Source: Trebouxia sp. TZW2008 (Eukaryota > Chlorophyta > Trebouxiophyceae > Trebouxiales > Trebouxiaceae). From it: DNA of 43,463 nt. Position numbers and translations under genes: made by a program. The notes below the pieces were generated by a model. The model had not been told where the DNA came from. It made no database searches and saw nothing but the letters and a program-made list of their open reading frames with translations. Within the stretch, counting starts at the first letter, position 1. Every line of letters starts with the position of its first letter. Positions 11,118 through 27,000 of this stretch are shown piece after piece. The stretch lies in NCBI GenBank assembly GCA_002118135.1, contig BDIU01000339.1, forward strand, positions 1 to 43,463, written 5' to 3'.

Positions 11118-11398
11118 TTTGTGCGCTTCTCACAAGCTCTACAGACAATACTTTCGTCAAGCAGTGCGGACGCTGTGACCTGTTGCGCTTATGGGCAGAG
11201 AGAGGCATGACAAAGAATTTGCCTTCAGCTGAAAGTAATACAGTCTCACGTGCGCTTCCTTTGTGTTACAGCCCGTCAACAGCAACCCTTGCGGCAGTAT
11301 AGACATGCATGCAATCGAGTCGTTACTGTACGCACAGCATGCTTCAATATTCTGCGAATCAGCAACAAGCCAGAGCAAGACTGTGAGGCCAACACGCC
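11118..11398. promoter_or_regulatory. Bidirectional promoter region, G6PD / OXLD1-like
   Basis: Only 281 bp separate the divergent start codons at 11117 (minus) and 11399 (plus), so both 5' UTRs and promoters must fit here. No TATA box is obvious. Co-regulation is an inference from spacing alone. Confidence 0.5.
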
Positions 11399-11906
11399 AT
11401 GGCTAGTCCAAGATCTTTGTTGCGCTGCACTACACCGCAGCAAAGTCAGCGAATTTTGAGTAGCCGAACATTCACGATAAGCGTTCAGACAGTGAGGTCG
11501 GCAGTCAAGGCTGCATCGAGTCTCACGGGTTGCATGCATACCAGCACCCAGCAAGCACAGCCTGAAAGCAGCGAACACGTCGACCCCTCACAGCCAATTG
11601 AAGGTCCGCTTCTCGAAAAGCCTGAGGAGCCAGGGCCAGAAGACTGCTGCCAGGTGTGTGTCGTCTAGCTTTCCTTGACAGGCACCTGCCAGCCCTACCA
11701 ACCACATGCTGCGCCTGCAGAGTGGCTGCACACTTTGTGTCTGGGACATGTACAAAGATAATCTGCATGAGTATAGAGTTCAGCAAGCTCAGCTCAAGGG
11801 AGAGGCTCCTCCAGTGAAGGCGTTGGATCCTTTTGAAGAGATGGAGATGAAACTCAACGGCCTGGCAGCAGAGGGTAAAGGTCCAAAAGCAGCAGAGGCC
11901 TCTTAG
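11399..11906 (+). CDS. Oxidoreductase-like (OXLD1-type) protein, two exons
   Basis: Exons 11399-11653 and 11721-11906 join in phase 0 across a 67-bp GT-AG intron, giving 146 residues. The conserved core is PEEPGPEDCCQ-SGCTLCVWDMYKDNL followed by EY, which matches the oxidoreductase-like domain pattern PxxPxxxDCCxSGCxxCVWDxYxxxLxxY. The intron falls inside the Cys cluster, between DCCQ and SGC. The four closely spaced Cys suggest metal or redox chemistry, but the molecular role of this family is not well defined. The N-terminus MASPRSLLRCTTPQQSQR is rich in Arg and Ser and lacks acids, as expected for a mitochondrial presequence; human OXLD1 is mitochondrial. A C-terminal DPFEEMEMKL tail follows the domain. 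It is transcribed away from G6PD. Confidence 0.85.
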
Positions 11907-15305
<3,399 letters not shown>

Positions 15306-18300
15306 CTGCAGGCGGTGGCAGCCTCTTGCTTGGTGACGCCGTGAGGCAGCTGCAGGATGAGGCGGAAGTCCAATTTGGCAGCCTTTGCTCTCAAGGCATC
15401 CAGCTTGTCCTGGCTAACCGCTTGCCCCTCTGCCAGCAGCCACTGCAGGTCCTGCATGCCCACCCCAGCCTTGCGTCAGTCACACAGCAGCAGCAGCAGC
15501 ATCAGCAGCATCAGCAGCAAAGTGGCTGTGCCCTACATCACCGTCTGCTCCATCAACATCACACATTGTGTGCTCACTCTTCTGGTCTGATGTGATGCAA
15601 CCCTGTCCAACTTGTGGTTGCAGGTGACCATTGACTTGCCATGCCAGTAATGCGTGTTGCTTGGTGACTGACAATGGACATTGGTCATAGTAAAGGATGC
15701 AGCGTGCAAGCAGCTGCAGGGCTTCAACCCTAATGAACACCCTAGCACCTGTCCCAGGCCTGAGGGAAGCCACTTTCAAGTCCAACATCTGCTGCAGTGT
15801 GCCACAGCAGCTTGGTTGTGCACAGCGAGGCAACAGCAGAGCAGCAGGAGCGGGGCACCTCTAGGGCGTTGCCGGGGTCACCGATGCGCGCCCAGATGTC
15901 AGCTCTGAGATGCACAGGGCCTGCAGCTGCCTTAGGGTCCAGGGCCGCAGCTGCGCAGCAGTGCTGGATGGCCTCCATAGGCTGCTGCAGGCCATGCAGC
16001 GCATGAGCCAGGTTGTGCAGGGCTGCTGCTCTGTAGGGGACCGACCTCACATTGCCCTGCAGCGCTGCTCTCAACAGCTCCTCAGCCCTCCGGCAATGGC
16101 GACAGGCTGAGGGCAAATCAGCACCGTCCTTCTTTGAACCAACCTGTGCCAACTCTGCCCGTGCCAACTCTGTCAGCGCCATCTGCAGCAATGCACCATT
16201 CATCAGAGCCATCACGCAGTGCACAGGCAAGATGCATAACACACAGCTTTACAGCCATACACAGACAGGACAAGTCCACTCCTTCCTGTTCACACTGCTT
16301 GTTGCCCAAATAGACTCCACTGCCATGGATAACAATCGTTTGCACTGTCTGTCACAGGACATCATCAAACAATCTCATATGCAGAGATAGAGCCAAAAAG
16401 AGTCAGACAAAGATGCAAAAGCCAAAGAATTCAAAGAGCCAAAGAAAGATATGCTTGCACAGACAGATGCACAAGAGCAGCAGACACACATGCTGCAGAC
16501 AGACACATGCACGGACAGACCCATGCAGAAGACAGGATGACTCGACTTCTCCCCATTCCTACTGCTGTTCAGCATGCCAGAAAAGGCTTGCTCGCAGGGG
16601 CAGGCTTAGGAATCCAGACAGAATCACAACTCACAGAAACACTTGCACAGACAGATGTACAAAAGAGCCACAGCACAGGTTGCAGACAGACACATGCACG
16701 TACAGCCCAATGCACAGACCGTATAAGTCCATCGCTTCCCAAGCACAATCCTTTTCAGCATGCCAAAACGTACCTGTTCACACAGACAGCCCCAGGGAGT
16801 TGCATACAAGCCACAAGAATACTTGCTCAGATGTGCAAAGAGCGACAGAACTACAGGATGGGGTCAGAGACACACACACACACACACACACAGACAGACA
16901 CACAAACACACATATATCTTGTTGTGCATAAGTGCCATGCTGCAGGGCATGCCAAGTTTTACAGTGATCTCTTGATGTAAGGACACTCCATGTAAGGACG
17001 TTCTGATTGGAGAGACAAAGCAGTTGGGAACCAAGCACTGCATTTTGACTGCAATGTTACCTGTAAGTAAGGACAATATGATGTCAGGACAATCTCCTTG
17101 GCCACCAAAGCACTCGTTGCTAAGAGAAACCACTGTAGCAGAAATATTGCATGCAGGATACAGGCAGCAACCTGAAATTTCCTCTCAAAGTCGCCGACCT
17201 CCTGCTGTGAGGTGAGAGCAGCCTGCACATCAGATAGCTGCTGCCGCAACTGAGCCACCTGCCTTGTCATCTTGGCAGGAGGCCTGAGAGGCTGAGCAGG
17301 CCGTGCTGGCGGGATGCTTGGAGGATCCTGTCTGTTCGGTCTGTGAAGCAGCTTCTGCCCAAAAGCAAGTCTGTGCAGCAGCGTGAGGCCTTGACCTGGA
17401 TGTGGCTGCTGTTGGCGGGTCAGTCTGCATGGCTGAGTCAGAACACATCCTGCTGTGTGTGCTGCTGGAGGGAGCAGCCGCTGCTGTCTGGGCCCTGCTT
17501 GCAGCTGATGCCCCTGCTGTGCTGCTATCAGCTGTCAAGTTGATGACCTATAGTGGTGACAGCACATTCTGTGAGCATTCCGATCGCGCCAGGATGGGCA
17601 GCCAGACTGACACATCTGTTGCTGAAGCACTGTGACATCAGACACAAAGCAGTGCTGGCCTCTGAGCTGCCCACAAAACTGGCAATCCAAGTGAAGTTGC
17701 CATGCATCTGCAGCAGCTGGCATGGGGTGATGACAGCAAACAAGTGAGCAGCAACAACTGATCAATACACAAGCCACATCAAACAGTATCAGTCACATTG
17801 GTTAATTGTCGCATGGACCCAGCAAGGGTTGCATCAAGATATGTCAGAGCTGAATAACGCTAGTGTGCTGCGGCCACGCCCTGACCCACTATGCCATGTC
17901 CATGGCAGGACTGCGCAAAACATGCGTTTGTAGAATCCACCATACTTCAGATATTAGCAGAAAGGCTGTGCTGGCTAGTGTCCTAGAGGGATGCTACTTA
18001 GGCATTTCCATGCACAAACAAGGGCATGTGCCTACCACAGATGTGGCTACGTGCTTGACACTCAGAATAAGACATGCTGCTCATGGTGTACAGCTTTGGC
18101 ATGGCCCCACATCAAATATTACAGTGTCTGACTGTGACTGTCGGCACTGACATCACATCATAGACACCCAACTTCCAGCCATACAGCAAAAGTATGCTTG
18201 AGGATAGGCTAGTCAAAAATCTGGCAGTGTATCATATTCTGCTTTGACTTACTCTGGAGCAATACTCAGGAACTGCGTAGTCGTTATTCTGTGACTACTA

Positions 18301-20571
18301 TTCACACTCAGGCTTGTGCCTTTTCATTGCCCTCTCAACATTTTCTGCTATGTGCAATCTGCACATAATGGGTGGACCTGCCAGGTTGTACAGTACATAC
18401 TTGACCTCCAGCTGTGTTGCACACTGCTCCACAGATCGCAAACGGTCATAGCAAGCTTCACAAGGCAGGTCATTAGGTTGTCCAAACACTGTGATGCAGA
18501 ACCTGTTGCCAAATAAGCAAGCCCACGGCATTGCAAATTTTTACAGAAGCGAGGAGATTGGCAGATGGGCAAAGGAAGCACCTGTTGGGTTTGCACTGAG
18601 GGAATGTGCCTCCATTCTGAAGCTGACAGAGCTCAGAGCATTGCTGTTGGCAACAGGCAAAGCAGAATGGCAGCCAATGGATGAAAGCTGATGCGCACAT
18701 GGTTGACATGAACGCTGACCTGTGTGATTGGCAGTTTGAACCAAGCTGATGTCACATGGTCTGTCTGTGGCAGACAAACCTAGAAAAGTGCCCTCACCTG
18801 ATATGTCCTGTCCTGGTGGTGTTGGTGGTTGCCAAGCCAGTCGTTGCATGTTCTGGGAGCCTTGACTGCACTTACATGTGTAAAAACTGCCTTGCCAATG
18901 ACTATCTCACCTTACGCATGGCTGGGGTGTTGGCAGAAAGGCCTGACTGCGCTTTGGCGAGTTGCTGGCGCAGGGCAGTGGCCACTTGCGGGGCATGGAG
19001 CAGCGCCCTGTCGCCCGTGCCGAGGGCTGCAGCCATGCCAGCAGTGTTGGCCTGAGCCGCTGCGAGGGCTTGCCTGGCCGCCTGGGCATCAGCTTGAGAC
19101 GCCCTCAGCTGCTGCCTGGTCTGGCTGACTCGCAGCGTCTCCTGATACAGACGGCCCTCATAGTACTGCTGCAAACCTGCATTGTCTTGCAGCTCGTCGG
19201 TCATGTCAGCGTTGTGCTGCTGGCAGGTGGCCAGGGACTCTTGCAGGCTGGCGCTGTGCTGCTGACCGTTGGCAAGGCTTTCCTGCAGGCTGGCATTGTG
19301 CTGCTGTAGCTGCCTGATGTGTGATGCCTGCTGGGCCTGCTGCTGCTGCAGCTGAGCTGCCATGTGGCAGGCATCCTGGGCGGCAGTCTCTGCTGCTGCA
19401 ACTGCTGCAGAGCTCTGCTGCTGGCCTGCCTCCCTCTCTGCCCTGCAGCCACGCGCACTGTCGTTGCCTGCTGTGGTGCCTCATTGGTGCAGAGAGTGCC
19501 ATTCAGCCCACCCAAGTGCTCAGCAGGGCTATGCATTTGCTGAGAGATGAGACAACACTGCTTGCTTTCTTGTGTGTGACTTGAAACAGTGACTGAATCT
19601 GTTGCGTCATATGTTTTGCAATCACTGTGATATTGAGAACTTGACTATGCCTGGACACAGAAAAGGTTGATATGCTTGGCTCAGGTGTCTATCAACAAGA
19701 CGTGCAAAGACCAGGGGCACAGCTAGTGCAGTTTGTACTCGCCTTTGCCAAGCTTGGCAAGGCAAGCCGCTGTCCAGCATGCAAAAGTCACAAGCTGCTG
19801 CATGAGAACCCAGATGTCTCTCTGCTATGGTCAGCCACAGATGCATAGTGGCAATCTTAGCATTGCAGCATAACCTGGTTTGCCTTCAAACCACACAGCT
19901 TCACGACAGCAGCGTTTGCTTACTGTCAAAGCAAAATACCTGAGATGCCGCTCTCAGTCCCATAATGCAGTATTATCACGATCAACGCTGCAGGGGTGTT
20001 GGGTCAAGAGGGCTGGCATGATGGCCCATCCAACATCAAGCAAAGCAGCTTGCACAGCCCCACTGGGCAAGCTTGACTGCGTGCAGTTCACCACAGTTTG
20101 CTTTCAGGCAGCATGCAGTCCGCTTTGGAGCCCACCTGTCTTCAATGTCATGTTTGCCAGCGAGATCACCTTGCCCTGCTTGGTGCATGCAGAAGCAGTC
20201 AACTGCTTCCGACAGTTCTGTCCAAAGACTTTTCACACCAGCGCAACCCACCTATGCAGTGACTCAGCTTCAGCAAGGGCGCTTGTGTTGGCAGCAATGT
20301 CATTTACATGCCGGCGGTGCATTTTGATGGCTTCTTGTATGGCAGCCTCTCTTTCTGACTCGACCCTTGCCAACCGTCCCTGCATGGCCAGCAGCTCTGC
20401 GCTCTTTGCTTCAAGCGCACTCTCCAAAATCTGCAGCACAACTTATGCCCTTCCAGAGATTGCATCAATCACCTTGCCGCCCTTTTTTGACTCAGCCCTT
20501 GCCAGCTGCTGTTGCATGCCCAGCAGTTCTGCGCTCTTAGCTGCAAGTGCACTCTGTGTCGCATGCAGCAC
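15306..20571 (-). CDS. Coiled-coil, Cys-rich, TPR-like protein (multi-exon, ends unresolved)
   Basis: I do not recognise the family. Phase-consistent exons on the minus strand are 20430-20252 (helical, SALEAKSAELLAMQGRLARV), 19442-18911 (177 codons, Gln/Ala-rich coiled coil with a doubled SLQESLA unit), 18643-18582 (CSELCQLQNGGTFPQCK) and 18502-18401 (FCITVFGQPNDLPCEACYD, so several CxxC-like pairs). A likely exon ends at 17172 (RQVAQLRQQLSDVQAAL). Then come 16182-15859 (TPR-like: AALHNLAHALHGLQQPMEAI, ending LDPKAA...GDPGNALE), 15788-15636 and 15469-15306 (LDALRAKAAKLDFRLILQLP). The link 18401 to 17172 is tentative. It may need a small exon near 17.57-17.63 kb, and a second, Ala/Ser-rich frame is open over 17230-17521. 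Start and stop codons were not found. The 15.3-16.2 kb part could be a separate gene, although its phase fits. Confidence 0.55.
15481..15525. repeat. CAG trinucleotide repeat
   Basis: (CAG)n with interspersed CAT, about 45 bp, just upstream of the minus-strand exon at 15469-15306 and so probably intronic. Confidence 0.85.
16400..16925. repeat. CA/CAGA-rich repeats with a duplicated ~186-bp segment
   Basis: CACAGACAGATGCACA-type low-complexity DNA. A segment including GCAGACAGACACATGCACG and TTCAGCATGCCA recurs about 186 bp further on (about 16497 and 16683). It ends in a (CA)n tract near 16868-16912. Open frames here read as His/Thr repeats and are not credible genes. Confidence 0.75.
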
Positions 20572-20580
20572 AACTTATGC
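20252..20580 (-). repeat. Tandem duplication of a coiled-coil exon
   Basis: The exon at 20430-20252 and the stretch at about 20563-20475 are related copies offset by 132 bp. The upstream copy encodes SALAAKSAELLGMQQQLARA against SALEAKSAELLAMQGRLARV in the downstream one. Both are preceded by the same intron end (CATAAGTTGTGCTGCA...). The upstream copy has GCGGCAAG|GTGATT as a possible donor and an AG (ACACAG) as a possible acceptor, so it may be a used exon, a mutually exclusive alternative, or a relic. Confidence 0.75.
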
Positions 20581-21366
20581 TGACTGAAACACTTTATGAA
20601 TAAGCCTGACGCCCTTGCCCACCTCATGTCACGCGTCATGCTGAACGCTTGAAGCCAAGTCCTTGTTTGTTTGTGGGACATGCACAGGTTGTTGAAAGCT
20701 TGCAGGCCTGTGTGTGTGCTTTGCCTCATCAAACCACAAATACTGTTTACGTCCTGACGTTGTCTGTGTGACCACCCTGGGTCCCTCAGACAGCAAAAAG
20801 GAAGTGATTGCTGACTGTTTCATTGATTGATTGCTTGATTGAGCGAATGACGAATTGCAGCCATGATGCATATTGTGTCCCGCAGCATGTAGCCATCATT
20901 TGCTGCTGCAAAGCAAAGGACTTTGCGGTGCTGCTGTCCATTGACCCTGTGTTTCATCAACAAAAGCCATTTTAGGACCTTGGCACAGCATGACCAAACT
21001 CTGCACATGCCACACAGTATTGACTGCAGCTAACGTGAAAATCTTTTGGGTTGGCATCATGTATATACAGTGTTTTCTTGATACAAGGACACTTGACATA
21101 AGGAAATTCTCAATGCAGGGAAAGCGCATTTGGAGCTGATTCCTGATCGTGACAGCGATGACTCTCTTGAGTAAGAACAATTTTACACAAGCAGATTTGG
21201 GCACAGAAACAGGCATCTCAAGAAGACTGTATCAAAACGCAAAGTCATTGCCTTTGCAGCTACAGCACTTGTAACAAGAGCTTGCGGCATGGCCCGGTGT
21301 CCCTGCTCAGGGGAGGGCTGGGAAGGGCTGGTCTGAGAAGAGCTGAATGAGGAGAGGCTGGGCTGA

Positions 21367-22833
21367 TCAGGCCTGGTCCAGGAAGGACTTTGCTGAGGGC
21401 TCTTGCAGGCCAAGGGGCTTGACGCCATGCTGCCGCTGCTGCCTGAGGGCTGAATGCAACGCCTCTCGGTGCATGGTGCCCTTGCTATGTCACAATACAT
21501 CACAAGACAGGCTTAAAATGGACACCTCAATAAGCGCTTAGCCAAAGCACCTGTCCCATTAGACAAAGGATGATACAATGAGATGTGGGGGCCGCCTGAC
21601 TTGATCACAGCTTTTGCAAGAGTCCCTACCTGCAGAGCTGCGGCATGGCAGCCAAGCAGAACCCGCCAAGAGCCGTCTGCCCTGATGAGGCGAATGGCAG
21701 GTGTCCATATCTTCACCAAAGAATGGATGGACATTGCCATGGAAAGGCACTGTAGTACAACAATAATACCGATTTTGGCAACCTCCAGCGCGCTGAGCGC
21801 ATCAGCAGAAGCTGTCTGGCCTGCAAGCACACTGCAACCTTAAGCACGTCAACATGTGAAGCATAGGTCGGAAAGCAGCAACGCCTCCACAGCTGCGCCT
21901 CTGGGCCAGATAAGCACATACCTTCAAAAAGCCTGACCAGCACAAGCCAAAATGCAAATCTTGGCCTCACAGCGCTCTGGAAAAGGCACAACCAGCCCAG
22001 GAATACAATATCAACGGCACTCATGATTAGTGGCACGACATTCACCTGCAGCTCAGAATGATGAGTGAGTACAGCACTGCTTAGCTTTGCAAATGTGCTC
22101 GCTCAAGGCATTTATGACTGGCACAGAGCGACATCTTTTATTGTGCGGATTGACAAGCTTGTGAGCAGCACTGCAAGTCTTGCAGCGATGCACCAGACTG
22201 TTTGACGCGCTTGTAGTCTGACAGTCTGCTATGTGCAAACTTGCAAGAATGACTGTGCACAGGTGGTTCTGTAGCAAGAGCTGATGACATTTTGAGCAGG
22301 ACTGTGCGCACCTTGGATGTCGTGTCTGTTGTTGCACAAAACATCAGCTTCTGCATGCTCGTTCTAGCCATCACCACCAGAACTGGCAGAGCAAGTGTGA
22401 CAACCATATTGCAGAGGTACTACAGTGCACCACGCAGTGGCCATGAAGAGCTGTTGTACAACTGTCCAAAGGGCCGAGACAGTCAAAGCTTGGCAGCACG
22501 ATATCGCCCTCTCGGTGTCATCTGCAGAGGCTGGAGAGAGTCAGGTCTGACTGAAGCTCATGACAACACCTTGATTGACAGTCGCAACTGGTGTACTCGA
22601 GCACACATATGACAGTGCATGGCTCAGCACAGCCAAGGATGCATCAGAAGGGGCTCACCTCGAGTAGGAACGACGCTGGCAAAGTGCAAGACGTGGGAAG
22701 AGGCTGTGCTCAGGTCGACGATGAGGTGAAACAAGCACGCCACAAGCAGCGCGGCACGCAATCGACTGTAAGCATCGCGAGCCGAGGGCGTCAAGATTGC
22801 AAGCAGCCATGCTGCTGAACACGGTAGAGGCAC
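21367..22833 (-). CDS. Small multi-pass membrane protein, unrecognised
   Basis: Exons supported by splice sites are 22833-22659 (Met start, hydrophobic LRAALLVACLFHLIVDLS, phase 1 donor CGAG|GTGAG), about 22419-22261 (MVVTLALPVLVVMARTSM), 22045-21922 (VDIVFLGWLCLFQSAV and FAFWLVLVRLF), 21820-21630 (VAKIGIIVVLQCLSMAM) and a last exon from about 21483 to the TGA at 21367-21369 (REALHSALRQQRQHGVKPLG). Phases of the last three exons agree; the step from exon 1 to exon 2 does not, so one exon near 22.45-22.6 kb is missing or wrong. At least four hydrophobic segments of membrane length are visible, with a polar Gln/Lys-rich C-terminal tail. I cannot assign a family or substrate. Confidence 0.6.
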
Positions 22834-24087
22834 CTCTCAACAAGCGTGCAGCTCAGCTTTGCCAGGGTGACCTCTGCCATGACCTGCAAGTTTGAAACAG
22901 CAACGGGGGAAGAAGAGAAACGGCGGCCTTTTGCCGGAAATTTTCCGCGCATGCATGTTGCTCTCGGTATTGCTCTCGCGAGATTGGGCATGGGTCGGCA
23001 ATGGATGTTTTCGGACGAGCACAACAAGCAGCTGCCAGCTAGCCTAGGCGGCGAAGCAGCAGATTTGAGGCCCTGACGTCCCTGTGTTTTACAATTTTCA
23101 TGCGTGCAAGTTTTGCAAGCGGCTGAGTTGGCCATGCTGGTTTCCAGCCAGCCAATGGTGTGTTGTCCACACCTCCAACAGGACCTGGAAGTCTATCTGT
23201 TGTGTGACTCAAGGCTGCAAACTCTTAGGTGTGTGCAGTGTATATCAATATGTCAGCTGAGAGCCAGGTTGATCAGTCAATGTGCAATCCAATTTCGGGT
23301 TGCGTTGCTAGGTGATCAACAAGACACAATCGTATGACCTGCTTGTTTGCAGCAGTCCATCACATCTGCTTGTTTGCAGCAGTCAATCACGTTTGCTTGT
23401 GCACAGCATGCTGCTGATTCCTGCACTTGACAACATGCTCACTCTGTTGAGCAAGTGTGTAATGTGCTTGTCGCTTTGCCAAACTCTGGCAGTTTGTCAA
23501 GTTCAAGCTTGGCAATGCACAAGCAGTCTTCAGCACTTTTCAGCGTTTCAGACGCTGCAGCCTTGCTGGCTGCTGCTGAATGATATAGCAATCTGGGACA
23601 GTCAAGCATAGCTTACATCGTCATGTGAAGCTCAGTGCGCAATCAGAAAGCATGCAGGCATTATCCACTTGCATCAAGGATATGCAGCACAAAGGCAAAC
23701 TTTTGCAGAGCTTGCATTGTATACCTCAAAGTACTACCATCAGCCAGCTGTGACCACCAGTTGCACTGGAATGAATGCATCTGACATGACCTGATTGCGA
23801 GATGGCATGGCAAAATGACCAGTAGTTGTTTTACATACAGATTTTGCAATAGGTGGCATACTCAGAATTGACATGAAACAAAATGCCATCTTCACCACCA
23901 ACAGACAAGGGAATAGCAAGCTGCACAAAAGGACTTGTTTATTCAGTGCGTCTGTTTGCTGCAACTTATTTGTTTGTTGGGCATGGGATTATTCTGTCAG
24001 TGTTTGTTGGGCAAAAAGCAAAGGATCACAAGTCTTGAGAAATACTTTATTCTGACAATCAAGCTGCATGCTGCACTCCACGTAGAC
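22834..24087. other. Intergenic, no gene found
   Basis: The first 240 bp are GC-richer and probably the promoter and 5' UTR of the membrane-protein gene. Beyond this are short repeats (CTGCTTGTTTGCAGCAGTC twice at 23338-23390) and AT-richer DNA without coding features. The 3' UTR of the wall-protein gene lies just left of 24088. Confidence 0.5.
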
Positions 24088-27000
24088 CTAAGTGGTATAA
24101 GAGCATTGGCCGCCGTCACAGTCATACAGGATTTTATACGCCACAGCCTTGACTTGTACATTGTCTTGGACTGTGAAGTTCAGAGCGTCAACAGGAGCAA
24201 CTGTGTTGTAGCCACATACTGGGTCTGTCAAATCCAAATTGCAGAAGCTCTCCTGCCTGCAAGTACAGAAACAAGGCTGAGTCTCCATGATCACATAGCT
24301 ATTGCAGAGGGTCAAGCGGTAGCAACATTCGCCGTTCCACCAGGACAACACTCAAAACTTCATGAGGACATTTACAGTTTGCATTTATAGTTGGCATTGC
24401 AACGACATTTCACCAGCGCAGCACTCAAGAAAACATGAAGGCTTTGACACTTTGAGAATGCACGCAGACACACCAGCAGCAACAACATAGCGCAGCGCAC
24501 ACCTGTTGGACTGTAGGTCAACTGTCACACCGCCTCTGTACGAGGCGTCCCACTGCACCAGCAGCTGGTAGGAGCTGGTGGAGTTCTGTGCGTAGTTGAA
24601 GTACTGGACAGTTGCATTACTGGGTCCAGTCACCTGCAGTAGATCCAAAAATTGATGAGTGCCCAAAGTCACCAAGCACTACATCTGCAAAAAAAGCACA
24701 TGCAGTGGCAATGTGATGCTTGGATAGAAACAGGGACCTGTAGTAAAGTGTTGTAATTACTGCTTGTTGGAAACAATGCAGCCCGGGACATCGCATACAT
24801 TGACGCCATGTTGAACTCTGTGGAGACAGAAGATCTAGTGCCAGCTGTTGCGTGCACATAGTGGCAGCTTGTACTCAATGTGCTGCACCAAAGCACATGC
24901 AGTGGCAATGTGATGCATCTGCACGCATAGCTGGACTACATAGCTGGGCTTACCTTGAAGCAGTCCAGACACACATTGACCTCCTGCGTGCACACCATCA
25001 CAAGCAAAGCTTGCGACTGGTCTGTCACAAGACCCTCCTGCCCACAGAATGCCATGTCCACAGAGTAGATCTGGCAGACTGGTTGCTGGCAGTAGCTGGT
25101 GTTGCCAGCTGCTGAGAAAGCACCACATTGTGGGCTGCCAGGGAAGCCAGCAGAGAAGTTGGCATCAATTGCGTACTGTGTCTGCAGGCACTCATATGCA
25201 TCCTGCATGCAATGTACACCAAATCAGTCATGCAGCATCAAAATATGCACGTTGCATGACACTTGTCAAACGGGCATACTCAGACATCTTGTCACAGGTA
25301 CAGCATGCATCACAAGGGCAGCGCAGTGACACACAAACGATACAGTTTATGAGCCTTTTCAGGCAGCATGCAAAGTGGAAGAAAGCATGATAAAGTTCTA
25401 TGCAAGAAGGTCTTCGAGGTAGTGGTCAAAAGGTAGTGTATATCACTGCAAACATTCTTCTGCGCAAAATCAGGGCTGCACGCTCACCTTCATGGGCACT
25501 GCAGTCTGGAAGGTGTAGTAGGAGGTCTGGCTGTTGGTTGAGCTGGGAGCTGCAAGAGCAACAGCTGTAGACCCATTTGCTGCATCAGACGTGATAGCTC
25601 CTGACATGGGCACGACAATGCCGTCTGGTGCTGTGAAGTTCACTCCAACAGTGGCAGTCAGGTTGGCAGTGCCATCACCATTGGGTACAATGCTGCCAAA
25701 CTGGACACTAGTGGGGCCAAAGTTGAAATAGCTGATCTCAACAGTGCCCATGAGAGTCTGTGCACCAGCATCATTGGAGTACGTTTGCATGAGTGCCAAG
25801 TAGACTGTGTTGAAGCCTGTGTCAGCAGCTGATGGCGTGATCTGGATGGTGAAGGTAGTTGGCTGGTCCAGAGTGATTGTGCCTGAAGATGGTGACACTG
25901 CTGCCCAGCCAGTGCTGCCCTCAAAGTACACCAAGCTTGCCTCGTAAGGTGCCTGTAGCCATTGCACATTGCATGATTGTCCTGTCCAACTGAAATCAGA
26001 CCATGCAGTGATACAAAAGATGTTGTCGCTCAGCTCAGGGCAGCATGAATAATGATCACACAATGCTTGCTGAGTGTTGTACGCAGGCATGCATTGCTTG
26101 CTGAGTCTTATGTGCAGGCATGCATTGCTTGCTCAGCTGCATTTGGCAGGCACATTGCATGGATAGAATCAACTGAGAAAGCACGTGAAGCATGTGCCCA
26201 CCTGAGCAGTGCTGCTGGAGTTGCAGGTAAGGGTGACAGTGAACTGGAATGGTGCTGCATTGCTCTCAGAGGAGACACAGGCTGCCTGGAAGGCGTTGCA
26301 GGTCTGCTGTACATCGCCAGGAGGCAGATTGACAGCAGGTGATGGAACTCCGGCACCAGTGATAGCAGTAGAGGTTGAAGTTGGCACCTGTGACACAGAT
26401 GTGCCAGGAGCAGGGGCGCCTGGACTTGTGCCTGTGGTGCGTGTGATATTGAAGTTGTCATTGCCAGAGGGCAAAGTACCTGCAGAATTGCAGATGATGT
26501 CACTATCTGCAATGTGTGTTCTTCTACACAAATGCAAGGTTTGTGCACGCTTTCAAAGAGCACAGCACAAGTCCATGCTTGGGCTGAGGCGCTGATCAGA
26601 CAGGTTGTACATCACGAGATCATGCATGAAGGAGGCAAACAGGACCATGACCAGAGGTTTGTCTTACCAGAAGGTGAAGGCACAGTGGTTGGTGAGGGAC
26701 TGGCCGCACTGGTGGGTGGTGAGACAGTTGTGCCTGATGGGCTGGGCACAGTGGCAGGAGATGTCGCTGTTGGTGCTGCAGGGCTCGACACAGTTGTAGG
26801 TGAGGGCACTGTGGTGGAAACAGGGCTTGGCACGCTGACTGGAGTGGCTGGGCTGGAGGTCGGCCGTGGCACAAAGCCGTCCCTGATGTTGGTGGGCACA
26901 GGGGTGGCAGCTGGGGGCGGGGGTGGGGGAGGAGAAGCAGATCTAATGACTGGGCTGCTGATGGGAGCTGTAGGAGTGCCTGGACTGGCAACAGTTGTGC

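Noticed and set aside
16413..16980. Plus-strand frames of 157-172 codons rich in Thr/His/Gln
   Set aside because: Translations of CA/CAGA-rich low-complexity DNA with a (CA)n tract; no domain, no splice context.
20896..21216. Minus-strand 106-codon frame resembling a transposase fragment at first glance
   Set aside because: No catalytic motif, terminal repeats or target-site duplication could be found.
23312..23611. Plus-strand 99-codon hydrophobic frame
   Set aside because: Composition reflects short TTTGCAGCAGTC repeats; no start context, no homologue recognised.
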